Assembly: GCA_016712565.1 (NCBI GenBank)
Contig: JADJQU010000001.1
Coordinates: 558,001 to 622,000 of the forward strand
DNA from: Planctomycetota bacterium
Lineage (GTDB): Bacteria > Planctomycetota > UBA1135 > GCA-002686595
Length of the DNA: 64,000 nt
Direction: 5' to 3'
A program made the translations under genes and the position numbers. Position 1 is the stretch's first letter. The number at the start of each line of letters is the position of its first letter. Below, one piece after another: positions 1-8,399 of the stretch. Under the pieces are notes generated by a model. The model was given only the letters and a program-made list of their open reading frames with translations. It was not told the DNA's origin and made no database searches.

Positions 1-619
1 AGAGCGCTTCGCCCTGGTCGTGGGTCACGTAGATCATCGGCACGCCCAGGGAGCGCACGAGCACGGCGAGCTCGACCCTCAGGGCTTCGCGCAGCTTGGC
101 GTCCAGATTGGAGAGCGGCTCGTCCATCAGGAACAGCCTGGGCTTGCGCACGATGGCGCGCCCGATGGCCACGCGCTGCATCTCGCCGCCGGAGAGACGC
201 CGCGCGGGGCGGTCCAGCAGGGCCTCGATGCGCAGGGTGGCCGCGGCGCGTTCGACCCGTTCGCGGATCTCACTCTCGGCCAGTGCGCGGCCTCCCGTGC
301 GCGCGGGCGCGCGCAGCGGAAACTCGAGATTGCGCCGCACCGTCCAGTCGGGATAGAGCGAGAAATTCTGGAACACCAGGGCCACATCGCGCTCCGCGGG
401 GCCGACGCCCGCGAGGTCCCGGCCTCCCAGGGCAAGCGAGCCCCCGTCGGGCGCCTCCAGGCCGCAGATCACGCGCAAGAGCGTGGTCTTGCCGGCGCCC
501 GTGGGGCCCAGCACCACCAGGATCTCGCCCTCGTGGAGGTCGAGGTCGACCCGCGAGAGGGCCTCCCGGGCACCGTAGCGCCGCGTCACGGCGCGCAGCT
601 CGAGGAGCGGCGTGCTCAC
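1..619 (-). CDS. Sugar-type ABC transporter ATP-binding protein (partial, 3' end outside window)
   Basis: Nucleotide-binding subunit of a carbohydrate-type (MalK/UgpC-like) importer; hydrolyses ATP at the cytoplasmic face. The GTG start at 619 overlaps the stop of the upstream ATPase gene as GTGA. The visible 206 codons show Walker A (GPTGAGKT, about residues 37-44), an LSGGEMQR signature, Walker B followed by DEPLSNLDAKLR, and the switch histidine in THDQ. The C-terminal TOBE region lies beyond the window. It differs from the ATPase just upstream, so the importer probably uses a heterodimer of two ATPases, as in GlpST-type glycerol transporters. Family assignment is firm; the substrate is unknown. 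Confidence 0.93.
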   Translation of the reverse strand, partial: MSTPLLELRAVTRRYGAREALSRVDLDLHEGEILVVLGPTGAGKTTLLRVICGLEAPDGGSLALGGRDLAGVGPAERDVALVFQNFSLYPDWTVRRNLEFPLRAPARTGGRALAESEIRERVERAAATLRIEALLDRPARRLSGGEMQRVAIGRAIVRKPRLFLMDEPLSNLDAKLREALRVELAVLVRSLGVPMIYVTHDQGEAL

Positions 620-1692
620 GGCAGGCTCGCTCCGTCGCCGGGGTCGAACCAGCGGATTCCGCGCGCTTCCAGGGTCAGCGAAACCTCGTCGCCCCGCCGC
701 CCCGGGCTCTCGGCGGCCACGCGCGCCACGAGCCGTCCGCAGGGCGTGTCCACGTGCAGCGCCCGCGAGGAGCCCAGATCCTCGTCGGCGACGATGCGGC
801 CGCGCACGTGGCCCGAGTCGCTCGCGGGGCCCAGCTTGACGAACTCGGGCCGGATTCCGAGCACCAGCCGGCCGCCGCCGCCGGAGGGCAGCGAGCCCGG
901 CGCGCAGGCGAATCCCTCGCCGTAGTGGCCCGAGCGAAAGCGCCCGCCCGCCAACTCGCCCTCGACGAAATTCATGCCCGGGCTGCCGACGAAATGGGCC
1001 ACGAAGCGGTTCGCCGGCTGGTCGTAGACCTCGAGCGGCGGCGCGGCCTGCAGGATCTTCCCCGCGGACATCACCACCACGCGGTCGGCGAGGCGCATCG
1101 CTTCCTCCTGGTCGTGAGTCACGTAGAGCGTGGTGACGCCGGTCGACAGCTGCTGCTCGCGGATGAACTCGCACAACTCGGCGCGCCGCTCGGCGTCGAG
1201 CGTGCCCAGGGGCTCGTCCATCAAGTAGACGGCGGGCTTGCGCACCATGGCGCGGGCCAGGGCCACGCGCTGCTGGTCGCCGCCGGAGAGTTCCCGCGGC
1301 CGGCGCGGCAAGAGGTCCAGGATCCCCAGGCGCAGGGCCACGCGCGCCACGCGTTCCGCACGCTCGCGCCGTTCCACGCCGGCGCATTCCAGCGGGAAGG
1401 CGATGTTCTCGGCGCAGGTGAAGTGGGGGTACAGGGCATAGAACTGGAAGACGAAGCCCACGTCGCGCTCGGCGGGGCCCTTGCGCGTCACATCCTCGCC
1501 GTCGATGGTGATCTTGCCGCCGCTGGGAAGCTCCAGGCCCGCCACCATGCGCAGCGTGGTGGTCTTGCCGCACCCCGAGGGACCCAGCAGGACCACGAAC
1601 TCGCCCGAACCGATGGACAGGTCCACCCTGTCCACGGCCAGCGTGCCCGCGGTGTAGGACTTGGTGACGCCCGTGAGTTCGACGCGGCTCAC
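616..1692 (-). CDS. Sugar-type ABC transporter ATP-binding protein with TOBE domain
   Basis: Second ATPase of the same importer, 358 residues, a normal length for the MalK/UgpC family. Walker A GPSGCGKT is at 37-44, signature LSGGDQQR at 135-142, Walker B with MDEPL near 158-162, then THDQEEA. The C-terminal third (about 240-358) is the TOBE/regulatory region, including the motif GIRPEF. The GTG start at 1692 is preferred over longer in-frame extensions because it overlaps the stop of the small membrane-protein gene and begins exactly at the conserved ATPase N-terminus. The stop overlaps the next ATPase start. Confidence 0.94.
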   Translation of the reverse strand: MSRVELTGVTKSYTAGTLAVDRVDLSIGSGEFVVLLGPSGCGKTTTLRMVAGLELPSGGKITIDGEDVTRKGPAERDVGFVFQFYALYPHFTCAENIAFPLECAGVERRERAERVARVALRLGILDLLPRRPRELSGGDQQRVALARAMVRKPAVYLMDEPLGTLDAERRAELCEFIREQQLSTGVTTLYVTHDQEEAMRLADRVVVMSAGKILQAAPPLEVYDQPANRFVAHFVGSPGMNFVEGELAGGRFRSGHYGEGFACAPGSLPSGGGGRLVLGIRPEFVKLGPASDSGHVRGRIVADEDLGSSRALHVDTPCGRLVARVAAESPGRRGDEVSLTLEARGIRWFDPGDGASLP

Positions 1693-1916
1693 GGCGCGAG
1701 TCTCCCCGGGCCCTGCTCCGGCGAGTCGTCGCCAGGGGAGCAGGCCGCGCGTTCCGGCCAGTGGGCGGCCAGGATCTGCAGCACGACGCCGAGGCCCGTG
1801 ACCGCGAACCCCAGCCGGAACCCGCCGACCCACCAGGGCTGCAGCACGAGGGACATTCCCGCGGCCATCAGCGCCAGCGAAAGCCGGTCCAGGGGAGCGC
1901 GGAGTCCCGGCTTCAT
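1689..1916 (-). CDS. Small two-helix membrane protein in ABC transporter operon
   Basis: Short protein of 75 residues with two likely transmembrane helices (about residues 13-32 and 36-52) and a hydrophilic, proline-rich tail. ATG at 1916 overlaps the stop of the permease gene as ATGA, and its own stop overlaps the ATPase start, so it is a genuine operon member. Its place between the second permease and the ATPases recalls the small membrane protein (DUF2160/GlpU) of GlpSTPQUV glycerol importers, but I see no convincing sequence match to that family. Function unknown; a transporter accessory role is inference from position. Confidence 0.75.
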   Translation of the reverse strand: MKPGLRAPLDRLSLALMAAGMSLVLQPWWVGGFRLGFAVTGLGVVLQILAAHWPERAACSPGDDSPEQGPGRLAP

Positions 1917-2806
1917 TGCTTGATGGTCCCGAAGGTCATGCCGCGCAGCAGGTGCTTGCGCACCAGGACCGTGAAGAGCACGATCGGCGTCACGAAGAGC
2001 AGGCCGCCCGCCGCGATCTGGGGCCAGGGCATCCCGTCGATGTTGCCCTGCAGGCCGGCGAAGTAGGCCGGCACCGTGGTGTTGGCCGACGAGTTGAGCG
2101 TCATGGCGAAGCCGTACTCGTTCCAGGCCGAAATCAGGCAGAACACCGCGGTCACGGCCATGCCGGTGCGGGCCTGGGGCAGGATGATGTGCACGAAGGC
2201 GTGCAGGCGACTGTAGCCGTCGACTTCGGCCGCCTCCTCGTAGGCGCGCGGGATTTCGTCGAGAAAACCCTTCATCAGCCACACCGCGAGCGACAGGTTG
2301 AAGACGGTGTACAGCAGAATCAGGCCCAAGGCCGTGCCGGTCAGCGACAGCTCGCGGTACATCATCAGCACGGGCACGACCACGGCCAGCGGCGGCATGA
2401 AGCGCGTCGAGAGCACGAAGAACAGCCAGTCCTTGGCGCCGGGGATGCGGTAGCGGCTGAAGCCGTAGGCGCAGCAGGTGCCGAGCAGCACCGAGGCGGC
2501 CGTGGAAAGCACGCCGATCAGCACGCTGCTGCGCAGGTAGCTCCAGAAACTCCCCTGGGCGCCCGCGTGCACGCTGGAAAGCGCCCCATAGGCGGCCACG
2601 GTGGGCGTGAACGTGCTGACGGCGGCCGCGGAACCCAGCGGGGCGCCCACGGACCGTGCGGCCTCCTGGACCAGGCTCGGCACGAAGCGCGCGTAGGGGG
2701 AGATCGTGTCGTCGCGCGACTTGAGCGAGGAGAGCGCCATCCAACACAGGGGCAGCGTGGCCAAGAGCCCGTACACGAGGAGGAACAAACCGCGGAGCAG
2801 CTGCAT
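1913..2806 (-). CDS. Carbohydrate ABC transporter permease (MalG/UgpE type)
   Basis: Inner-membrane permease subunit, 297 residues, six predicted helices. The coupling-helix (EAA) region reads EEAAEVDGYSRLHAFVHIIL, typical of MalG/UgpE/GlpQ permeases, and the protein starts with a hydrophobic helix (LFLLVYGLLATLPLCWMAL). It begins one base after the stop of the other permease and ends in an ATGA overlap with the small membrane protein. It would pair with the preceding permease to form the translocation pore for the substrate delivered by the binding lipoprotein in the same operon. Confidence 0.94.
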   Translation of the reverse strand: MQLLRGLFLLVYGLLATLPLCWMALSSLKSRDDTISPYARFVPSLVQEAARSVGAPLGSAAAVSTFTPTVAAYGALSSVHAGAQGSFWSYLRSSVLIGVLSTAASVLLGTCCAYGFSRYRIPGAKDWLFFVLSTRFMPPLAVVVPVLMMYRELSLTGTALGLILLYTVFNLSLAVWLMKGFLDEIPRAYEEAAEVDGYSRLHAFVHIILPQARTGMAVTAVFCLISAWNEYGFAMTLNSSANTTVPAYFAGLQGNIDGMPWPQIAAGGLLFVTPIVLFTVLVRKHLLRGMTFGTIKQ

Positions 2807-2807
2807 G

Positions 2808-3674
2808 TCAGGCCGGCCGCCGATTCAGGCCTTCCAGGTAGCGCGTGAAGGCGGTCGCCACGGCGATCACCAGCACCAGGACGAGGCAGGCGTAGGCGCT
2901 GCCCAGGGCGAGCTTGCCGTCGCGGAAGACCACCTGGTACAGCAGCGTCGAAAGCGTCTCGGTGCTCTTGTCGTTGGGTCCGGTCGTGGCCATCACCAGG
3001 TCGAACTGCTTGAGCGCATCGGTGGCCCGCAGCAGCACGGCGAGTCCCAGGAGCGGCGCGCACAGGGGCAGGGTGATGCGCCGGAATACTGTCCAGGCCG
3101 AGGCGCGGTCCACTTGGGCCGCCTCGTAGAGCGTTGCCGGGATCGAATTCAGACCCGCCAGGGAAATCAGCATCATGAACGGCGTCCACATCCAGACGTC
3201 GATCAAGAGCACCGAGGTGAACTTCCAGTCGCGGTCGGTGAGCCACTGGGGCTCGGGCAGGCCGAGCGCTCCCAGGATCTGGTTCAGGATCCCGTAGTTG
3301 CCGTTGAGGATCAGGTTCCAGAACAGGCCGATCACCGCCGGCGAGAGCATCATCGGCACGAGCAGCGCGGTCAGCAGCAGGGCCTTGCCGCGGAATTCGC
3401 GACGGATCGAGAGCGCCAGGGTGAAGCCCAGGGCGAGTTCGATGCTCACCGCCAGGGCCACGAAGGCGGCCGTGCGACGGATCGCCTCGGCGAAGCGCGG
3501 GTCGCTGAACACGCGCGCGTAGTTGGCCCCGCCCACGAACTCGCGCTCCGCGCCCACCAGTTCGGCGTTGGTGAACGACAGGACCACGTTGAACAGGAGC
3601 GGAAAAACGTTGAACAGCACCAGGAGGGCCAGGGCCGGTCCGACGAACCACCACTGGAGGCGGCGGCCGCTCAT
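2808..3674 (-). CDS. Carbohydrate ABC transporter permease (MalF/UgpA type)
   Basis: Inner-membrane permease, 288 residues, with the EAA-loop sequence YEAAQVDRASAWTVFRRITL that contacts the ATPases. ATG at 3674 is chosen over a long upstream extension because it overlaps the stop of the preceding gene (ATGA) and starts directly at the first hydrophobic helix. Partner of the MalG-type permease immediately downstream. Typical of the CUT1 sugar and glycerol-phosphate importer class. The substrate cannot be deduced. Confidence 0.94.
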   Translation of the reverse strand: MSGRRLQWWFVGPALALLVLFNVFPLLFNVVLSFTNAELVGAEREFVGGANYARVFSDPRFAEAIRRTAAFVALAVSIELALGFTLALSIRREFRGKALLLTALLVPMMLSPAVIGLFWNLILNGNYGILNQILGALGLPEPQWLTDRDWKFTSVLLIDVWMWTPFMMLISLAGLNSIPATLYEAAQVDRASAWTVFRRITLPLCAPLLGLAVLLRATDALKQFDLVMATTGPNDKSTETLSTLLYQVVFRDGKLALGSAYACLVLVLVIAVATAFTRYLEGLNRRPA

Positions 3675-6190
3675 TTTTCCTTGCCCGCCGGTCCCTTGCC
3701 GGCCTTGGAGCCGTCGAAGTAGAGACCCACTTCGTTGAACCCCACGCGGCCGGGGAAGCGCAGGCCGCCGATGCGCTCCAGGATGCGCACCTCCACGGAG
3801 CGCACCAGGGTCGTCTTGGGCAGCTCGAGCAGCGTGACGCGCAGTTCCTCGGGCTCGAGTTCCAGCGTGGTGGGGATCTCCTGCTTGTTGAACCGGACCT
3901 CGACGCGCGTGGCGCGGTCCCATTCGCCCAGGGCGCCGGAGCGGCCGCCCAGGGGGGAAAGCGCCAGGCGATTGGCGCGCACGGGCCGCTCGAACTCCAG
4001 CGTCAGCACCGGGCTCTTGTCCTCGAGCATCGAGGTCCAGCCGCTGGATTCGCGGCCGTCGATCACCGCGGCCGCGGGAGAGTCGGAAAATTGCGTGGAG
4101 GCGCTGGCGCGGGTCTCGTCGGCGACGATCAGGTTGCGGCGCGCCGCGGAGGCCTGCTCCAAGAGCGCCGGCTCCACCAACTCGGTCACGTTCACTTCCA
4201 GGACCTCGCTGTCGACCACGGCCGAGCCCGGATCGCCCCCGGCCTGGGCCGGTTCGAGCATCAGGTACACGCGGGCGACGACCTGGTGGATCCCACCCCG
4301 GGCGAAGCGCAATTGGGTCGGGAACTTGTCGCCCGCCCAGGTCTTGCCGGCGTCGCCGGCGAGGCTCGCGACCACCGCGCCGTCCACCAGGTACTCGACC
4401 TTGGACACGCGCAGTCCCTTGGGCGTCACCGTCTGCCAGGCATGGGCCTGAAGCGTCTGGTCCGAAAATCCGGCGAGCCACACGGCCAACTGGGAATTCC
4501 CCGTGGCGCGCACGAACACCGCCGATTTCCCGTCGTCGGTCTGGTAGATGTCCTCCCGGCTCGCCGCGGCCTTGCCGGTGAAGGAGGCCGTGGCCCGCGA
4601 GAGGAACAGGAGCCCGAAGCACGTGTTGGGCTCGTCCTCGTCGTAACCGTTGGTGAAGGCCCCCTTGTCGTTCTGGACCTCGAGGAACCAATTGGCTCCC
4701 TCCCAGTACCAGTCCACGCCCCCCAGCCGCTCCAGGCCCAGCAGCGTGCAGGCGCGTTCGAGACCGTACAGGTAGTAGGGCCCGCGGTGCCCATTGGGTC
4801 GTTCGGTCCGGTTCGCCACCGGACTGCCCGTGATCTGCAGGTTCGAGGCGAGCCAGCGCGCGCCCGCCTCCAACGACGGCTCGGCGAGCGAGAGCCCCTG
4901 GGCGCCCTTTCCGGCCTGGGTCGACAGTTGATTGCGGGCGATGGCGACGGCGCTGATGCCCGCGGCGGTCATGGACCCCGTGGGGTTGCCGGTGTCGCTG
5001 ATGCGGTAGCCGAAACCGCCGTGCTTGCCCTGGTAGCGCGGCACCTGGGCGATGATGTCGCGCCAGACCTTGGCGGGGATTTCGATGCCCAGGCGGGCGG
5101 CGGCCAAGAGACCGAGCGCCGCGTACTGGGTGTTCGAAAGATCCGGCTCGTCGTGCGGATAGCCCCAGACGCCGCTCTTGTCCCAACTGATCAGCTCGTC
5201 GGCCACGTCCGCGGCCCACTCCTGGTTGGCCTCCTCGTGGAGGGCCCAGAGCATGAGCAGCACGCAGCTGGCCGTGTAGGTGTGCTCGGTGGGGCGGCCG
5301 CGCAGGTAGGCCACGCCGCGCTGCACCGCCTGGTGACGGAGGGGCACCCCGCTCTTGAGGAGCGCGTACACGGCCAGGGCCGTCATGCCGCCGGGGAAGC
5401 GCTGGTCGTCGAAGGCCCAGGATCCGTCGCGCAACTGGCGGCTGATCAGGAACTTGCAGCCTCGTTCGATGGCGGCGTTGACCTTCTCCTGGGCCGCGGC
5501 CCGGCCCGCCAGGGGCCTGGCGTCCAGGGGCAGCAGGCGGAATCTCCAGGCGCCGCCCCCGTTGGTGACCTTGGCCAGGAGGTGGTTGTCGCCCGCCTGC
5601 AATTCCAACTGCAGCGTGTCGGCCAGGGGCTCAAAGGCGCCGGGCTTGCAACCCTGGATCACCAGCTTGCCGTTGAGCCAGACCCGCGCGGCGTCGTCGT
5701 AGCCGAGGCTGGCCGTCACCACCGCGGCGCTCTTGGCCCGCACGCGCCGGTAGAGGTACGCGGACGCGTCGTTGGTGGGCACGTCCTTGGGGCTCAGCTT
5801 GGTGAGGTCCATGGCGGCGAGGGCCAGGACCGGTGCCGTGATCAGCGCCTCGTCCACCGCGCGCCAGCCCGCGGCCACCCCGGCCTTGCCCGGGTAGATG
5901 CGGGTCAGGTCGGGACCCTCCCGTCCAGGAAGATGGCGCTGCAGTTCGTCTTCCGCCGCCCGCGGCTCGGCCACGTTGGCCGCGCCGCCCGGCTGGTCGA
6001 TCGGCAACAGCACGTACCACGGATCCCACTCGATCCCGGCCGCCGCGGCGGGAGCCGGGGCCGACTGGGCCCGTGCCTCGCTCGCCCCGCAGGCGAGGAG
6101 CGTCGCGAGCGCGACGACGAACAGGGCCGAGGGGCGGGTCGAGCGCCACCGACGGCCCAGTCGGGCGAGGATGCCGGCCTGGGCGGTCAC
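3671..6190 (-). CDS. Secreted prenyltransferase/squalene-oxidase-fold repeat protein with discoidin-like C-terminus
   Basis: Large exported protein of 839 residues starting at a GTG that overlaps the binding-protein stop. After a signal peptide (ending near AEARAQ) comes a beta-rich region resembling carbohydrate-binding modules (about 50-210), then alpha-toroid repeats (about 215-530) including ISRQLRDGSWAFDD and GKHGGFGYRISDTGNP. The middle resembles the prenyltransferase/terpene-cyclase fold, but I see no DxDD cyclase motif, so catalysis is doubtful. The C-terminus (about 680-839) resembles an F5/8 type C domain (AAVIDGRESSGWTSMLEDKS). Lying between the binding protein and permease genes of an ABC operon is unusual; a role in presenting or degrading the imported glycan is inference. 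Confidence 0.82.
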   Translation of the reverse strand: MTAQAGILARLGRRWRSTRPSALFVVALATLLACGASEARAQSAPAPAAAAGIEWDPWYVLLPIDQPGGAANVAEPRAAEDELQRHLPGREGPDLTRIYPGKAGVAAGWRAVDEALITAPVLALAAMDLTKLSPKDVPTNDASAYLYRRVRAKSAAVVTASLGYDDAARVWLNGKLVIQGCKPGAFEPLADTLQLELQAGDNHLLAKVTNGGGAWRFRLLPLDARPLAGRAAAQEKVNAAIERGCKFLISRQLRDGSWAFDDQRFPGGMTALAVYALLKSGVPLRHQAVQRGVAYLRGRPTEHTYTASCVLLMLWALHEEANQEWAADVADELISWDKSGVWGYPHDEPDLSNTQYAALGLLAAARLGIEIPAKVWRDIIAQVPRYQGKHGGFGYRISDTGNPTGSMTAAGISAVAIARNQLSTQAGKGAQGLSLAEPSLEAGARWLASNLQITGSPVANRTERPNGHRGPYYLYGLERACTLLGLERLGGVDWYWEGANWFLEVQNDKGAFTNGYDEDEPNTCFGLLFLSRATASFTGKAAASREDIYQTDDGKSAVFVRATGNSQLAVWLAGFSDQTLQAHAWQTVTPKGLRVSKVEYLVDGAVVASLAGDAGKTWAGDKFPTQLRFARGGIHQVVARVYLMLEPAQAGGDPGSAVVDSEVLEVNVTELVEPALLEQASAARRNLIVADETRASASTQFSDSPAAAVIDGRESSGWTSMLEDKSPVLTLEFERPVRANRLALSPLGGRSGALGEWDRATRVEVRFNKQEIPTTLELEPEELRVTLLELPKTTLVRSVEVRILERIGGLRFPGRVGFNEVGLYFDGSKAGKGPAGKEK

Positions 6191-7521
6191 TTCAGCAGGC
6201 CGGCTTCCCGCAGGATGCGTTCCTTCTCGACCGCCAGCTCCTTCAGGGCCTGGGCCGTGGGCATCTCCCCGTCCACGGCGAGGCCGATGTAGCGCTGCGT
6301 CACCGACAGGAGCTCGTTGAACACGGGCACGTTCCAGAAGTCCTGCATGGCGTCGATCGAATCGGCGAAGGGCGCGTTGTAGGGAGTCTGGGCGCGGAAC
6401 TCGGGGCTCGCCAGGAGCTCCGTGTTGGCGGTGAATCCACCGGGCTTCTGGACCCACTGCTCCTGGACCTGGCGGGTCTGGAACCAGGCGATGAAGTCCT
6501 TCGCCAGTTGTTGCTGCTCCGTCGGGATCTTCGTCGAGATCGACATGCCCTGGCCCCCGAGGCTCGCCACGCGCTTGCCGTCCTTCGAGGGAACCGGGGC
6601 GAAGCCGACCTTGTCGCCAAAGGCCGCGTTGATCACGGGGAAGAAGGCGAAGTAGTTGACCAGCATGGCGGTCGAGCCGTTGGAGAAGTTCTCCAGCACC
6701 TGGCCGTAGTCGAGGTTCTCCGAGCCCTTGGGACCGAGCTTGATCAGCGCGGCGAAGAAATCCACGGCCGCAGCCGTGCCCGGCGTGTCCAGGAAGCCCA
6801 CGACCTTGTGGGAGCCCGGCTCGTGCCACATGCCGCCGAAGGACCAGAGCAGGTTCTGCAGGCCCATGGTCAGGGCGTCGTAGGCGCGGCCCGTGGTCAA
6901 GACGCAGCCGAAGCGCTTCTCCGCCGGGCGCTGGAAGAACTCGGCCACCTGCCGGAAGTCCTCCCAGGTCGCGGGCACGGCGAGCTCCCGGCCGTACTTG
7001 GCCTGGAAGGCGGCCATTTCCTGGGGATCCTGGAACCAGTCCTTGCGGTAGGCGATGCCCACGGCGTCGGTCTCGCAGGGCGCGGCGTACCAGCGGTTCG
7101 AGCCCTCGGGGTACTCGCACAGGTAGCGCGCGGCCCGCGGGTGGATCTTGGTCATGTCCGTGACGGTGGGGAGCCAGTCGGTCAGCTCCAGGTACAGCCC
7201 CTTCGTGGCGCCGCGGCCGATCCACTGGCTGTCGCCGATCACGATGTCGAAGGGCGTGCGGGCGTTGCCGAACTCCACGAACACCTTGTCCTGGTAGGAG
7301 GAGAGCGGAATCTGCTCGACCACCACCTCGACGCCTTGCTTCGCCGAGTACTCGGCCGCGAGTTCCGACAGCCCCTTGGCGGGATCCCACTGGAACCACC
7401 AGATCGTCAGCTTGGGCTTGGCGCTGACCGGCTCGGATTTCGTGCAGGCGACGAGGGGGATCGCCGCCGCGCAGGCGAGCAGCAGGCTGGAAAAGGGCTT
7501 GTGCAGGTTCATCGGGGTCAT
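6187..7521 (-). CDS. ABC transporter extracellular solute-binding lipoprotein (sugar type)
   Basis: Periplasmic solute-binding protein, 444 residues, with a lipoprotein signal ending in the lipobox LVAC, so it is likely membrane-anchored. The mature part begins with KPKLTIWWFQWDPAKG and has the two-lobed SBP type 1 pattern (DIVIGDSQWIGRGATKGLYLEL). ATG at 7521 is chosen because it forms an ATGA overlap with the upstream TIM-barrel gene; a second ATG at 7512 gives a protein three residues shorter and is also possible. It supplies substrate to the two permeases and two ATPases downstream. Carbohydrate or polyol is the expected substrate class, but no residue shows which one. Confidence 0.93.
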   Translation of the reverse strand: MTPMNLHKPFSSLLLACAAAIPLVACTKSEPVSAKPKLTIWWFQWDPAKGLSELAAEYSAKQGVEVVVEQIPLSSYQDKVFVEFGNARTPFDIVIGDSQWIGRGATKGLYLELTDWLPTVTDMTKIHPRAARYLCEYPEGSNRWYAAPCETDAVGIAYRKDWFQDPQEMAAFQAKYGRELAVPATWEDFRQVAEFFQRPAEKRFGCVLTTGRAYDALTMGLQNLLWSFGGMWHEPGSHKVVGFLDTPGTAAAVDFFAALIKLGPKGSENLDYGQVLENFSNGSTAMLVNYFAFFPVINAAFGDKVGFAPVPSKDGKRVASLGGQGMSISTKIPTEQQQLAKDFIAWFQTRQVQEQWVQKPGGFTANTELLASPEFRAQTPYNAPFADSIDAMQDFWNVPVFNELLSVTQRYIGLAVDGEMPTAQALKELAVEKERILREAGLLK

Positions 7522-8399
7522 TTGCGCTTGCCGTGGGACTTGGAACCGGAGCCGCTGGAGAGTTTCAGGCGCGTGAACGCCTCGGTTTGCGCGCGGATCG
7601 CGCGCTCGGCGGGCAGGCGCTCCATCGAGCTCGCGCCGTAGAAGCCCTGACACTTCGAGGTCCGCGAGAGCACGTAGGCGGCGTCCTCGGGTTCGGCGAT
7701 CGCGCCGCCGTGGCAGATCACGAGCACGTCCTTCCGGACCGCGCGCGCCGCGTCGGCGATCGCGTCGATCTCGCGCACGCAGTCGTCGAGCGTCTTGACG
7801 GAACGCGCGCCGATCGTCCCGCCGCTGGTGCAGCCCATGTGCGCCACGATCAGGTCGGCGCCGGCCGCCGCCATGCGCCGCGCCTCGTCGGGGTCGAACA
7901 CGTACGGGGTGGTGAAGAGCTCCATCTCGCGCGCCAGCGCGACGAGCTCGACTTCCTTCTCGTAGCCGAAACCGGTCTCCTCGAGGTTCAGCCGGTAGTT
8001 GCCGTCGATCAGGCCGATCGTGGGGAAGTTCTGGATGCCGCTGAAGCCGAGCTCGCGCAGTTCCCCGAGGAACTGGCGCGGCAGCATGAACGGATCGGTC
8101 GCGCACACTCCGGCGAGCACCGGCGTGTGCTCGACGACCGGCAGCACCTCGCGGGCCATCTCCACGACGATGTCGTTCGCGTTGCCGAACGGCAGCGTGC
8201 CCGCCATGGACCCGCGGCCCGCCATGCGGAAGCGACCGGAGTTGTAGATCACGATCAGGTCGATGCCGCCGGCCTCCTCGAACTTGGCCGACAGGCCCGT
8301 GCCCGCGCCGCCGCCGATGATCGGCTCGCCGCGGGCCACCTTGGCCCGCAGGCGCTGGAGGATTCCCTTCCTGGAATTGTCGCGCTGAGTTCGTTTCAT
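7518..8399 (-). CDS. Phosphoenolpyruvate hydrolase family TIM-barrel protein (Tm-1 C-terminal-domain type)
   Basis: Cytoplasmic TIM-barrel protein, 293 residues, of the family annotated as PEP hydrolase and related to the C-terminal half of the plant/fungal Tm-1 protein. Recognisable segments are GEPIIGGGAGTGLSAKFEEA, LVIYNSGRFRMAGRGS, GFSGIQNFPTIGLIDGNYR and GAIAEPEDAAYVL. It overlaps the Tm-1-like ATP-binding-domain gene upstream (ATGA) and the binding-protein gene downstream. The two Tm-1 halves are thus separate, adjacent genes here. The reaction is not established for this family in general, so a catabolic role for the transported substrate is only suggested by the operon. Confidence 0.9.
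   Translation of the reverse strand: MKRTQRDNSRKGILQRLRAKVARGEPIIGGGAGTGLSAKFEEAGGIDLIVIYNSGRFRMAGRGSMAGTLPFGNANDIVVEMAREVLPVVEHTPVLAGVCATDPFMLPRQFLGELRELGFSGIQNFPTIGLIDGNYRLNLEETGFGYEKEVELVALAREMELFTTPYVFDPDEARRMAAAGADLIVAHMGCTSGGTIGARSVKTLDDCVREIDAIADAARAVRKDVLVICHGGAIAEPEDAAYVLSRTSKCQGFYGASSMERLPAERAIRAQTEAFTRLKLSSGSGSKSHGKRK

Noticed and set aside
283..1923. Long plus-strand open frame opposite the ABC ATPases
   Set aside because: It is the mirror of a GC-rich coding strand: Arg/Gly/Ala/Pro low-complexity translation, no motifs; the minus strand encodes two unmistakable ATPases.
5355..5702. Small plus-strand ORF within the prenyltransferase-fold gene
   Set aside because: Lies wholly opposite a well-supported gene, has no ribosome-binding site and no recognisable sequence.
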